The translations under genes were made by a program, and so were the position numbers. Source: Bacteroidales bacterium (GTDB lineage: Bacteria; Bacteroidota; Bacteroidia; Bacteroidales; UBA1556). Taken from it: DNA of 12,731 nt. Below, one piece after another: positions 1 through 7,622 of the stretch (positions within the stretch are counted from its first letter, which is position 1; each line of letters starts with the position of its first letter). The notes beneath the pieces were generated by a model. That model made no database searches. It worked only from the letters and a program-made list of their open reading frames with translations, and was not told the origin of the DNA. Location of the stretch: assembly GCA_023145955.1 (NCBI GenBank), contig JAGLDA010000039.1, positions 1 through 12,731 on the forward strand, read 5' to 3'.

Positions 1-2561
1 AAGTTTTCGAAATCACGATTCTCATGATTTTCAACAATAATACTTTCGCTTAAATCATAAATCATATTAGATACATCAAGAGCCAACCTTTCGCCGTTAA
101 GCGCATGGTGACGTTTGGTATATATAACTTCACGTTGTGCATTCATTACATCATCGTACTCCAATAGTCGCTTACGAATACCAAAGTTATTCTCTTCAAC
201 TTTCTTTTGAGCTCTTTCTATGGATTTAGAAATCATGGAATGTTGAATTACTTCACCATCCTCAAGCCCTAGTTTATCCATTACCGAAGCAATACGCTCC
301 GAGCCAAATAATCGCATTAAGTTATCTTCAAGAGATACAAAAAATTGTGATGCTCCTGGATCTCCCTGGCGACCAGCACGACCACGCAACTGGCGATCTA
401 CACGTCGCGACTCATGACGCTCTGTACCAATAATTGCCAAACCTCCAGCTTCAATTACTCCCTCAGCAAGCTTAATATCAGTACCACGACCTGCCATATT
501 TGTAGCAATAGTTACTGTGCCAGCATTACCAGCCTCTGCAACAATATCAGCCTCTCGTTGGTGAAGTTTTGCGTTAAGAACGTTATGTTTTACACCCTGC
601 ATATTAAGCATTCGGCTCAATAATTCCGAAATTTCTACAGAAGTAGTACCAATTAATACTGGTCGGCCAGCATTAACAAATTCAGTAGTCTTTATAATTA
701 CTGCCTGGTATTTTTCTCTAACAGTTTTATAAACTAAATCCTCGTCATCGTTTCTAACAATAGGTCTATTAGTAGGTATTACTGTTACATCTAATTTGTA
801 TATATCCCATAATTCTCCAGCTTCAGTTTCGGCAGTACCCGTCATACCCGCCAACTTATTATACATTCTGAAATAATTCTGAAGTGTAATAGTAGCATAA
901 GTTTGGGTAGCAGCTTCAACGGTTACATTTTCTTTAGCTTCAATAGCTTGATGTAGTCCGTCAGAGTATCTACGGCCTTCCATAATACGGCCTGTTTGCT
1001 CGTCAACAATCTTAATCTTGTTTTCGATTATAACATATTCTGTATTTAGTTCAAAAAGAGCATAAGCCTTAAAAAGCTGATTCATCGTATGAACACGCTC
1101 AGTTTTTATGCTGTAGTCCTGAAGGATTGTGCTTTTTTGTTCGGCTTTTTCTGTGGCAGATAGTTCAGATTTTTCTATACTATCTAAGCTAACCGCAATA
1201 TCTGGTAGAATATAAAAATTCTCGTCACCAGTCATTTCAGTAACTAAGTCCAGACCTTTATCTGTAAGTTCTATGGAATTGCTTTTTTCTTCAATAACAA
1301 AGTATAACTCATCATCAACAATATGCATAAGCTTATTTTGCTCAGCCATATAGTAATTCTCAGTTTTAAGCATTCCAGAGCGCATTCCTGGCTCCGAAAG
1401 GAATTTTATAATTGCTTTATTTTTTGGTAAACCTCGGTATGAACGAAAAAGTTTCGTAAATCCTTCTTTTTGCTTTTCTTTATCGTCAGAATCAATTAGC
1501 TTTTTTGCCTCAGAGAAAATCCCTGTTACTAATTTTTTCTGTACTGTATATAGCTTATTAACATATGGTTTTAGCTCATCAAATTCTTGATGGTCGCCAC
1601 GAGGCGTAGGGCCAGAAATAATAAGTGGAGTACGAGCATCATCAATAAGTACAGAATCCACCTCATCCACAATGGAGTAATTATGCTTACGCTGAACTAA
1701 TTCTCCAAGCTCTGTGGCCATATTGTCACGTAGGTAATCAAAGCCAAATTCATTATTAGTACCATAAGTAATATCTGCAAGATATGCCTTGCGACGCAAC
1801 TCTGTATTTGGCTGATGGTTATCAACACAGTCTACAGTCAATCCATGAAATTCCATTAGCATTCCCATCCACTCCGAGTCACGCTTTGCTAAGTAATCGT
1901 TTACTGTAACCACATGTACTCCTCTTCCCGAAAGTGCATTAAGATAAATTGGTAAAGTAGCCACAAGAGTTTTACCCTCACCAGTAGCCATTTCGGCAAT
2001 TCTACCTTTATGAAGCACCGCACCACCAATAAGCTGTACGTCATAATGAATCATATTCCACTTCATATCAACCCCGCCAGCAATCCACGTATTGCCAAAA
2101 ACAGCTTTGTCTCCTGTAATTTCAACACTATTATAATGAGTGCTCAATAACCGATCATTCTCACTTGCTGTAACTTCAATCTTATCATTTTCAGTAAAAC
2201 GACGGGCAGTTTCTTTTACCACAGCAAAAGAATCGGCCATTATTTCGTCAAGAACCTTTTCAATCTTGCCAGTAATAACGTCTTCAATCTTATCTACATC
2301 TTGCCATAAATTATCTTTTTCGATTATATCCATGGTAGGATTATCCTTAATCTTAGATTTTATGTTGGCAATCTGATCTTTTTCTGTAGAAATTTTATCA
2401 TTAATTAACTGCTTAAATTCTGCAGTTTTATTTCTTAATTCATCATTACTTAGGCCAGTTAGTTTCTCACCTGCTTTATGCACGGCATCTACGATTGGCA
2501 ATAGTAGCTTAACGTCTTTTTCGGACTTAGAGCCGAACATTTTTGTTATAAATTTTAACAT
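1..2561 (-). CDS. secA: Preprotein translocase ATPase SecA (3' end cut off by window edge)
   Basis: SecA is the cytosolic motor ATPase that pushes unfolded preproteins through SecYEG. The frame stays open for 853 codons from ATG 2561 and leaves the window before a stop, so roughly the last quarter (helical wing, scaffold end, C-terminal tail) is missing. Visible motifs are Walker A MATGEGKT (residues 191-198), the Walker B/DEAD-like DEVDSVLIDDARTPLIISG (from D299), MAGRGTDIKL (from 689) and the motif VI arginine finger QLRGRAGRQGD (from 724). Walker A lies about 90 residues later than in E. coli SecA. As I recall, this N-terminal insertion is typical of Bacteroidetes SecA, which runs to about 1,100 residues. 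The start begins MLKFITKMFGSKSEKD, which fits family N-termini. A later Met (MFGSK) is possible but less likely. No Shine-Dalgarno is seen, only AATAAG before the ATG. It is transcribed divergently from tatD. Confidence 0.98.
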   Translation of the reverse strand, partial: MLKFITKMFGSKSEKDVKLLLPIVDAVHKAGEKLTGLSNDELRNKTAEFKQLINDKISTEKDQIANIKSKIKDNPTMDIIEKDNLWQDVDKIEDVITGKIEKVLDEIMADSFAVVKETARRFTENDKIEVTASENDRLLSTHYNSVEITGDKAVFGNTWIAGGVDMKWNMIHYDVQLIGGAVLHKGRIAEMATGEGKTLVATLPIYLNALSGRGVHVVTVNDYLAKRDSEWMGMLMEFHGLTVDCVDNHQPNTELRRKAYLADITYGTNNEFGFDYLRDNMATELGELVQRKHNYSIVDEVDSVLIDDARTPLIISGPTPRGDHQEFDELKPYVNKLYTVQKKLVTGIFSEAKKLIDSDDKEKQKEGFTKLFRSYRGLPKNKAIIKFLSEPGMRSGMLKTENYYMAEQNKLMHIVDDELYFVIEEKSNSIELTDKGLDLVTEMTGDENFYILPDIAVSLDSIEKSELSATEKAEQKSTILQDYSIKTERVHTMNQLFKAYALFELNTEYVIIENKIKIVDEQTGRIMEGRRYSDGLHQAIEAKENVTVEAATQTYATITLQNYFRMYNKLAGMTGTAETEAGELWDIYKLDVTVIPTNRPIVRNDDEDLVYKTVREKYQAVIIKTTEFVNAGRPVLIGTTSVEISELLSRMLNMQGVKHNVLNAKLHQREADIVAEAGNAGTVTIATNMAGRGTDIKLAEGVIEAGGLAIIGTERHESRRVDRQLRGRAGRQGDPGASQFFVSLEDNLMRLFGSERIASVMDKLGLEDGEVIQHSMISKSIERAQKKVEENNFGIRKRLLEYDDVMNAQREVIYTKRHHALNGERLALDVSNMIYDLSESIIVENHENRDFEN

Positions 2562-2610
2562 CTTATTTGCTTATATATCGTTGTATATTCTTCAATAGAA
2601 TTATAACTTG

Positions 2611-2618
2611 CAAAAGTA
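2611..2618 (-). promoter_or_regulatory. Candidate secA -7 promoter element
   Basis: Read on the minus strand, this is TACTTTTG, an exact match to the Bacteroidetes -7 consensus TAnnTTTG. It ends 49 nt before the secA ATG, giving a predicted leader of about 45 nt. No clear TTG (-33) element lies at the expected 17-23 bp distance; the nearest is a 2/3 match. The call therefore rests on the -7 box alone. Confidence 0.45.
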
Positions 2619-2679
2619 GTGTAAAACTTGGTACTTAGCATTATAATTTATTAATATTTAGGATAATTTTTTAGAGACC

Positions 2680-2705
2680 TATTCGTTATTTTTATTCGTT
2701 ATTTT
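2680..2705. repeat. 13-bp tandem repeat, two copies
   Basis: TATTCGTTATTTT occurs twice in perfect head-to-tail order (2680-2692 and 2693-2705) in the secA/tatD spacer. It lies upstream of the secA promoter candidate. It could be simple slippage in AT-rich DNA or a paired protein-binding site; nothing further distinguishes the two. Confidence 0.7.
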
Positions 2706-2931
2706 AAGTAAAATTATAAGGCCTAAAATACTATAATATAGAGTTATATGTAATTGTATTAATTAGTAAATTGGCAACTAGGCTTAACAAAGAAATAGCT
2801 TTCTTTAGCTCATATAAAGCATGTAATTTTTAAGAGGATTTTTTTTGAATATCATAAGCTAATAAATAGCCTTAAGCATTTAGTAGAATAATTAAGTATA
2901 AATTGGCTGCTCAAAAATGCAAAAAAACAAG

Positions 2932-2939
2932 TATTTTTG
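2932..2939 (+). promoter_or_regulatory. Candidate tatD -7 promoter element abutting the start codon
   Basis: TATTTTTG matches TAnnTTTG and ends 4 nt before the ATG at 2944, so transcription would begin at or next to the A of the start codon. This argues against the in-frame upstream ATG at 2917, which would lie upstream of the transcript. The nearest TTG (2903-2905) is 26 bp upstream, slightly outside the usual 17-23 bp spacing, so the -33 element is uncertain. Confidence 0.45.
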
Positions 2940-2943
2940 CTTG

Positions 2944-3711
2944 ATGCAATTTATAGATACACATACTCATTTATATTCTGAAGAATTTGATTCTGATAGA
3001 GATAAAATAATTAATAAAGCTTTCGATAATAATATTTATCGGATGCTGCTCCCCAATATTGATGAGGAAAGCATTATTCCTATGCATAAGTTATGTGATG
3101 CTTATCCAAGAGAGATATTTCCTATGATGGGACTACACCCTACATCTGTAAAGGGTGATTATATTGAAATGCTGGCAAAAATAAAGCTGTTTTTAGACCA
3201 AAGAAAATATATAGCCATTGGGGAGATTGGGATTGACCTTTACTGGGATACTACTTTTGCTGAGCAGCAAAAAGATGCACTAATGCAGCAGTTCCAATGG
3301 TCTATAGATTATGATTTGCCTGTGGTAATTCACTCTCGTGATTCCTTAAATGAGATTATCAACTGTATTGATGAGTTTAATAATAATAAATTGCATGGTG
3401 TATTTCATTGTTTTACGGGCTCATCAGCTGATGCTAATGAAATAATATCGCGAGGATTTTTACTTGGAATAGGAGGGGTGCTTACTTTTAAAAATTCGGG
3501 ATTGAGCGATCAAATTAAAAATATTGATATGGAGCATTTTATCCTCGAAACGGACTCCCCATATTTAACTCCTGCTCCGCATAGAGGTAAAAGAAATGAG
3601 AGTTCTTATATCTCTTTGATAGCGCAAAAACTTGCTCATACTAAAGATATAAGTATTGAGGAGGTTGCAGAAATTACAACTAATAACGCAAATAAACTTT
3701 TTAAGATATAG
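2944..3711 (+). CDS. tatD: TatD family metal-dependent hydrolase (DNase-like)
   Basis: The 255-residue product has the normal TatD length. TatD proteins are cytosolic TIM-barrel hydrolases with a two-metal site; characterised members have 3'-5' exonuclease activity. The metal ligands are visible in order: H7 and H9 in DTHTHL, E94 in GEIGIDLYWD, H130 in VVIHSRD, H155 in FHCFTGS, and D204 in ETDSPYLTPAPHRGKRN. An ATG at 2917 would add nine residues (MQKNKYFCL), but family members start just before the F-I-D-T-H-T-H strand and a promoter-like TAnnTTTG lies between the two ATGs, so 2944 is chosen. There is no Shine-Dalgarno. It is the first gene of a probable operon; ansA starts 4 nt after its stop. 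The exact substrate cannot be told from sequence. Confidence 0.95.
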   Translation: MQFIDTHTHLYSEEFDSDRDKIINKAFDNNIYRMLLPNIDEESIIPMHKLCDAYPREIFPMMGLHPTSVKGDYIEMLAKIKLFLDQRKYIAIGEIGIDLYWDTTFAEQQKDALMQQFQWSIDYDLPVVIHSRDSLNEIINCIDEFNNNKLHGVFHCFTGSSADANEIISRGFLLGIGGVLTFKNSGLSDQIKNIDMEHFILETDSPYLTPAPHRGKRNESSYISLIAQKLAHTKDISIEEVAEITTNNANKLFKI

Positions 3712-3715
3712 TAAA

Positions 3716-4741
3716 ATGACAGAAACATCAATTCTATTAATTTATACTGGAGGAACAATTGGAATGGTAAAGGACGAGGAAACAGGTTCTTTAAAGCCAT
3801 TTAATATCAATAAAATTATTAATTTTATTCCAGAATTAGCACGTCTAAATTATAATCTTGAGAAAATATCTTTTGACCCATTAGTGGATTCTTCTGATAT
3901 GTCGCCAAAACAATGGATTGAGCTTGTAGAAATTATAGAAAAGAATTATAACGAATATGATGGCTTTGTGATTCTTCATGGCACCGATACTATGTCGTAT
4001 ACTGCATCTGCACTTAGTTTTATGCTAGAAAATCTTGGTAAGCCTGTTATTATAACGGGTTCGCAATTGCCATTGGGAATGGTGCGCACCGATGGCCGCG
4101 ATAATTTTATTACCGCAGTAGAGATTGCTGCCGCTAAAGAAAATGGTGTTCCTACTGTGCCTGAGGTATGTATTTTCTTCGAAAATAGACTATATAGAGG
4201 CAATAGAACTTATAAATATAATGCAGAGAATTTTAATGCATTTAGGTCTGTAAATTATCCTCTTTTAGCAGAATCAGGAATTTATATCAGGTATAAGCGT
4301 AAGAATATTCATAAGCATAATAACGAGAAACTTAAGCTCCATAAAAAGCTGGATTCTCAAATAGCTATCATGAAGATATTCCCAGGTATGCAGCCATCTT
4401 CAGTAGAGGCAATGCTTAATACTAAAGGAATACGAGCTTTAGTTATAGAAACTTTTGGTTCAGGAAATGCTTTTACAAATAGCTGGTTTATTGATATGCT
4501 AAAAGTAGCCATTAGTAATGGATTAATGATTTTTAATGTTTCGCAATGTATTGGTGGATCTGTGGAAATGGGAAAATATGAAACTTCTCGTAAGCTAAAG
4601 CAAATTGGTATAATTGGCGCTTCAGATATGACTACTTCTGCAGCTATAACAAAGCTGATGGTTATAATGGGTGAAGAAACGGACAGAGAAATTATTAAAG
4701 ATAGATTTACCAGCTCTTGGGCAGGAGAAATTACGGAATAG
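3716..4741 (+). CDS. ansA: Type I (cytoplasmic) L-asparaginase
   Basis: This enzyme hydrolyses L-asparagine to aspartate and ammonia in the cytosol. The 341-residue product has no signal peptide and matches the length of bacterial type I enzymes. The N-terminal nucleophile motif YTGGTIGM places the catalytic threonines at T11 and T14. The second catalytic cluster is HGTDTMSYT (T90, D91), and the catalytic lysine is K167 in RGNRTYKYNAENFNAF, which parallels the E. coli AnsA segment. GSQLPLGMVRTDGRDN (115-130) is also family-typical. An in-frame ATG at 3656 would extend it 20 residues back into tatD, but the protein aligns from MTETSILLIYTGGT, so 3716 is used. It starts 4 nt after the tatD stop, implying cotranscription and possibly coupled translation. 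Specificity for asparagine over glutamine is inferred from the family. Confidence 0.95.
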   Translation: MTETSILLIYTGGTIGMVKDEETGSLKPFNINKIINFIPELARLNYNLEKISFDPLVDSSDMSPKQWIELVEIIEKNYNEYDGFVILHGTDTMSYTASALSFMLENLGKPVIITGSQLPLGMVRTDGRDNFITAVEIAAAKENGVPTVPEVCIFFENRLYRGNRTYKYNAENFNAFRSVNYPLLAESGIYIRYKRKNIHKHNNEKLKLHKKLDSQIAIMKIFPGMQPSSVEAMLNTKGIRALVIETFGSGNAFTNSWFIDMLKVAISNGLMIFNVSQCIGGSVEMGKYETSRKLKQIGIIGASDMTTSAAITKLMVIMGEETDREIIKDRFTSSWAGEITE

Positions 4742-4793
4742 TTTTTGATAAAACAGAATTCTATTTTTATAGGATTTAAAAGAGTAATATATT

Positions 4794-5810
4794 ATGAAGA
4801 ATTTATTTTTAGTACTGATTATTTCATTGATTTTGGTAAGCTGTACGGATAGCAATAAAAGCAAATCGGCAGCGAGTGTTATATATACTTCTGGCGGTAG
4901 AACCTCGGAAGTGCTAGTTGTAATAAGCAAAGGCTTGTGGAAATCGGCCCTTGGCGATAGTATTAGAGAAAGTTTGGAGCAGGTGCCAGGATGGTTAGCT
5001 CGAAATGAACCAGAGTATATTGTTACGCAAATTCCTAAAAATGCCTTCGGTAGTATATATCAAAAACAGCGTAATATTCTTTTTATTACTAAAGCCGAAG
5101 TGAGTAACGCCAAAATACAGTTTAAAAGAAATATGTATGCCAAGCCACAAACCGTTGTTACCATTAAAGGAAATAGTACTCAGCAACTAATAAATGCTTT
5201 TGATGTTTATAAAACAAAAATTAAAAAAAGCTTTCATAATAATGAAGTTACGCGTATAGCTGGTGCTTATAAAGGTTTGGAGGTAAAAACTATTACCGAT
5301 GAGCTAGATAAAAAATTTGGCTTTCATATGATAGTTCCTAAAGGCTTTTATGTTGCTAATGATAAAGCTGACTTTATTTGGCTTCGTCGCCCCACGGCTG
5401 ATGTGGAAGAGGGAATCTTTATTTATACTCGACCATATACCGACACTTCAAATTTTTCGATGCAAAGTATGATAGATTTCCGTAATGATATTACAAAAAG
5501 ACATGTACCAGGACCCGTAGAAAATTCTTATATGAAAGTGTCGAATATGTTCCCTCCGATGTATTCAATTACAGAATTTAAAGGAACCTATGCATCACAA
5601 TTGCGCTCATTATGGGATGTGCAGGGATATGCAATGGGTGGTCCATTTATAAGTTATACCTTTGTTGATGAGGCTGCTAACCGTTTAATTACTATAGATG
5701 GATATATTAAAGCTCCTAAAAAAGAAAAAAGAGATTTACTCTTGCATATTGAAGCAATTTTTCATAGCTTTGCATACACAACAATCACAGAGTCTAACAA
5801 TTACAAATAA
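4794..5810 (+). CDS. DUF4837-like lipoprotein
   Basis: This is a 338-residue protein of unknown function. The N-terminus is a lipoprotein signal peptide: K2, a hydrophobic core, then the lipobox LVSC with the modified Cys at 17, followed by a polar linker rich in Ser, Asn and Lys. The mature part opens with TSGGRTSEVLVVISKGLWKS and shows a QRNILFIT strand, which I recognise as DUF4837-like, a family I recall mainly from Bacteroidetes; this needs a profile search. The C-terminal half has SLWDVQGYAMGGPF and ITIDGYIKAPKKEKRD. The protein probably sits in the periplasmic face of a membrane or the outer membrane. It lies 52 nt after ansA and 3 nt before the UbiA-like gene. A TTG (4745-4747) and TATTTTTA (4762-4769) might form an internal promoter, but the 14-nt spacer is short. 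Confidence 0.75.
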   Translation: MKNLFLVLIISLILVSCTDSNKSKSAASVIYTSGGRTSEVLVVISKGLWKSALGDSIRESLEQVPGWLARNEPEYIVTQIPKNAFGSIYQKQRNILFITKAEVSNAKIQFKRNMYAKPQTVVTIKGNSTQQLINAFDVYKTKIKKSFHNNEVTRIAGAYKGLEVKTITDELDKKFGFHMIVPKGFYVANDKADFIWLRRPTADVEEGIFIYTRPYTDTSNFSMQSMIDFRNDITKRHVPGPVENSYMKVSNMFPPMYSITEFKGTYASQLRSLWDVQGYAMGGPFISYTFVDEAANRLITIDGYIKAPKKEKRDLLLHIEAIFHSFAYTTITESNNYK

Positions 5811-5813
5811 TCG

Positions 5814-6737
5814 ATGTTTTTTTTCCGTCTAGTAAGGGTTAATAACCTTATTATTATACTGTTAACAGAGATGCTTGTTAAGTATGGTTTGATAGATTAT
5901 TACCTATCTGTCAATGGCTTAGCGTATAGGATGAGTACGCCCATATTTATTCTGATAGTTGTATCAAGTATACTGATTGCAGCGGCGGCAAATATCCATA
6001 ACGATATTCATGATGTTGATATTGATAGATTAACAAAATCAAGAAAACCAATTCCTAATGGAGATATATCCATTAAATCAGCAAGATATATTTTGTATTT
6101 ATTTAATTCTTTGGGTGTTATTCTAACTTTTTTAGCAGCCCATCTTATTGGAGAACCTTTTGTTGCAATATTTCAACTGTCTATCTTAGCATTATTATTT
6201 GCTTATTCAAATTCATTAAAATGCTCCAAACTCGTTGGTAATATTGTAGTTTCTCTTACCGTGGCTATGGTTCCTGTAGTAGTATGGATATATATTGTTT
6301 ACGATAACTCTGCAAATGGCTTAATGTTTAATTATGATCTTAGGTGGATGCATTTAAGTATCTTTTTCTTTTCTCTATTTGCATTTTTAAGCACACTTAT
6401 TCGTGAAATTGTAAAAGATAGAGAAGATATGAAAGCCGATACTAGCTGTAATTGCAACACATGGGCAGCAACAGTATCCTTGAAATCGTTTAAAATACTT
6501 ATATCAATACTATCTATTTTCCTTATTGCTATTATTGCATTTTATCAGCTCTACTTACCTAATTTAGAGATTTATCGGATAAGTTTTTTCATCCCCATGG
6601 CACTAATCCTATTTGGTCTTATTCCAATGTTGTTGAAAGGAAGTAGTAGTAAAGATTTTAAGAAGCTTAGTACCTTTCTAAAAATTATTATCCTTTCAGG
6701 ATTAGTAACTCCAATAATATTGCTATTTTGTAAATAA
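5814..6737 (+). CDS. UbiA family membrane prenyltransferase
   Basis: This is a 307-residue polytopic membrane protein with about eight hydrophobic segments and both aspartate-rich UbiA motifs. The first, NDIHDVDID (63-71), is followed by the usual basic RPIPNG-type stretch (RKPIPNG, 77-83). The second is REIVKDREDMKAD (197-209). UbiA enzymes transfer an isoprenoid chain from its diphosphate, with Mg2+ bound by these Asp residues, to an aromatic or glycerol-phosphate acceptor in the inner membrane. The length and motif style resemble Bacteroidetes proteins annotated as geranylgeranylglycerol-phosphate geranylgeranyltransferase-like. The acceptor cannot be fixed from sequence, so no symbol is given. 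The ATG lies 3 nt after the stop of the DUF4837-like gene, indicating tight cotranslation. It is the last gene before the repeat-bracketed segment. Confidence 0.88.
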   Translation: MFFFRLVRVNNLIIILLTEMLVKYGLIDYYLSVNGLAYRMSTPIFILIVVSSILIAAAANIHNDIHDVDIDRLTKSRKPIPNGDISIKSARYILYLFNSLGVILTFLAAHLIGEPFVAIFQLSILALLFAYSNSLKCSKLVGNIVVSLTVAMVPVVVWIYIVYDNSANGLMFNYDLRWMHLSIFFFSLFAFLSTLIREIVKDREDMKADTSCNCNTWAATVSLKSFKILISILSIFLIAIIAFYQLYLPNLEIYRISFFIPMALILFGLIPMLLKGSSSKDFKKLSTFLKIIILSGLVTPIILLFCK

Positions 6738-6756
6738 TAGATATTAGACTATTATT
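6733..6756 (+). terminator. Weak AT-only hairpin over the ubiA-like stop codon
   Basis: AATAATAG (6733-6740) and CTATTATT (6749-6756) form an 8-bp inverted repeat with an 8-nt loop, overlapping the stop codon of the prenyltransferase gene. It has almost no GC and no U-tract, so it is at best a weak terminator or a 3' stabiliser. The GC-rich hairpin of the first long repeat (6815-6829) may terminate better. Confidence 0.25.
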
Positions 6757-6778
6757 ATATAATTCATAAAACTCCATA

Positions 6779-6927
6779 TAGTTTCTAAAATATTCAAAGC
6801 TCATCATATACTATAGCCCCATCGGGGCTTAATATGTTTAACCACGGGTGAAACCTGTGGTAATAATGTAATAAGACTTAAGGTTTTGGCGTGTGTTTTT
6901 GGCACAAAAACCATGACAAAACCGGGT
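6779..6927. repeat. REP-like structured direct repeat, copy 1 (149 bp)
   Basis: This segment recurs at 7778-7926 with the same length and 5 mismatches; weaker similarity extends about 13 bp further left. It contains three hairpins. H1 is AGCCCC-ATC-GGGGCT (6815-6829). H2 is ACCACGGGT-GAA-ACCTGTGGT (6841-6861, one G-U pair). H3 is nested, with an outer stem GGTTTTG (6882-6888) with CAAAACC (6917-6923) and an inner stem GTTTTTG-GCA-CAAAAAC (6895-6911). Its style recalls the REP-like elements of Bacteroidetes intergenic regions, though this is memory rather than a database match. It carries no open frame. Confidence 0.9.
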
Positions 6928-6986
6928 ACTAAAAATAAGATTATTTATACTAATTTTTGTGGGATAATTATATTCACGCCAAATTT

Positions 6987-7271
6987 TTATATAGCAGTAA
7001 GTTGAATTGATAGATTTAGTGCATTTGCAATAAGAGAAAAACTTGATAAACGAATATTTTCTCCATTTTCAATTCGTGAGATATATGGTCTTTTTTTTCC
7101 AATAAGTTCAGCCAAGTCTTTTTGGCTTAGTTTTAACTCCTTTCTTCGGCTTTTAATAACCTCTCCAAAGTAAAATGAAAACGCATCATCTCTGAATTTT
7201 TCACGAGATTCTGTTCCGCGTTTGCCATATCGCTGGTCTATAAGATCTTTAGCATTTATTAATTGTCCCAT
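6987..7271 (-). CDS. higA: HigA-like Xre-family antitoxin
   Basis: This is a 94-residue cytosolic DNA-binding protein. The C-terminal half is a Cro/C1-type helix-turn-helix domain: EVIKSRRKELKLSQKDLAEL with the recognition part IGKKRPYISRIENGEN (about residues 37-72), then a typical final helix SSFSLIANALNLSI. The N-terminal 35 residues are polar and charged (YGKRGTESREKFRDDA), a layout common in HigA-type antitoxins whose N-terminal part wraps the toxin. The gene lies 17 nt downstream of the RelE/HigB-like toxin on the same strand. Toxin-first order is characteristic of higBA and opposite to most relBE pairs. It should neutralise the toxin and repress their shared promoter. It is flanked by two 149-bp direct repeats. 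The family call is strong; activity is inferred. Confidence 0.85.
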   Translation of the reverse strand: MGQLINAKDLIDQRYGKRGTESREKFRDDAFSFYFGEVIKSRRKELKLSQKDLAELIGKKRPYISRIENGENIRLSSFSLIANALNLSIQLTAI

Positions 7272-7288
7272 GATTATATATTTTTATT

Positions 7289-7618
7289 TTATAAATATTC
7301 GTTTAATAGGTTTTCTGCTATTTTAATAGCTTTAGAATAATCTTTTGTTGATTTCTTAAGAAACCCATTCAAGCAGATGACTTTTGTGCATTCAGCAAAA
7401 TTTGAATGGTCAACAGCAAACATGATCACTCTGATTTCATTTCCTGCTTTAATTCTTAGTTCGTAAAAATCTGTATTTACTAATTTCTTTACAAAGTTTG
7501 CATTTACAACTTTTACTTCTCCGATTACCTCTATTATTTGATGGAATTTAGTAGAAACCTTTTCATTTTGCTTATCAATAAATTCCAAACATTCTGGTGT
7601 AATCAGCACTTCTCTCAT
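7289..7618 (-). CDS. higB: HigB/RelE-superfamily toxin (Gp49-like)
   Basis: This is a 109-residue small basic protein of the RelE/ParE superfamily, closest in style to the phage-derived Gp49-like/HigB group. Diagnostic segments are DFYELRIKAGNEIRVIMFAVD (residues 50-70), where the ELR strand and the Arg after it are the usual active-site region. ICLNGFLKKSTKDYSKAIKIA (81-101) follows, matching the 'hgF.KKt..tp..ei..A' pattern. Relatives cleave ribosome-bound mRNA; that activity is inferred here. No truncation is visible and the length is normal. The start is ATG 7618. A TAnnTTTG promoter element ends 4 nt before it, implying a leaderless message. It is the first gene of a two-gene operon with the HigA-like antitoxin. 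Confidence 0.87.
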   Translation of the reverse strand: MREVLITPECLEFIDKQNEKVSTKFHQIIEVIGEVKVVNANFVKKLVNTDFYELRIKAGNEIRVIMFAVDHSNFAECTKVICLNGFLKKSTKDYSKAIKIAENLLNEYL

Positions 7619-7622
7619 TTGG

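Larger units (their letters stand above)
2562..2943. other. Divergent secA/tatD intergenic spacer
   Basis: This is about 380 bp of very AT-rich, gene-free DNA between two divergently transcribed genes. It holds a candidate secA promoter near its left end and a candidate tatD promoter at its extreme right end, both listed separately. It also holds a 13-bp tandem duplication at 2680-2705. A small AT-rich hairpin is present (AAAGAAA 2789-2795, loop TAGC, TTTCTTT 2800-2806) without a following T-run, so I do not call it a terminator. I see no open frame of credible length, RNA gene or mobile-element remnant. Confidence 0.6.

Noticed and set aside
2140..2376. Plus-strand open frame of 78 codons inside secA
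   Set aside because: It lies entirely antisense to the conserved N-terminal SecA coding sequence, with no recognisable protein features.
2789..2806. AAAGAAA/TTTCTTT hairpin as a terminator or attenuator before tatD
   Set aside because: It has a single G-C pair and no T-run, and it lies upstream of the predicted tatD transcription start, so it would not be in the transcript.
3656..3715. Asparaginase start at ATG 3656
   Set aside because: It would overlap the conserved tatD C-terminus by about 56 nt and add 20 residues before the standard type I asparaginase N-terminus; ATG 3716 fits better.
4622..4930. Minus-strand open frame of 102 codons across the ansA/DUF4837 junction
   Set aside because: It is antisense to the ansA C-terminus and to the lipoprotein signal peptide, and its translation has no domain-like pattern.
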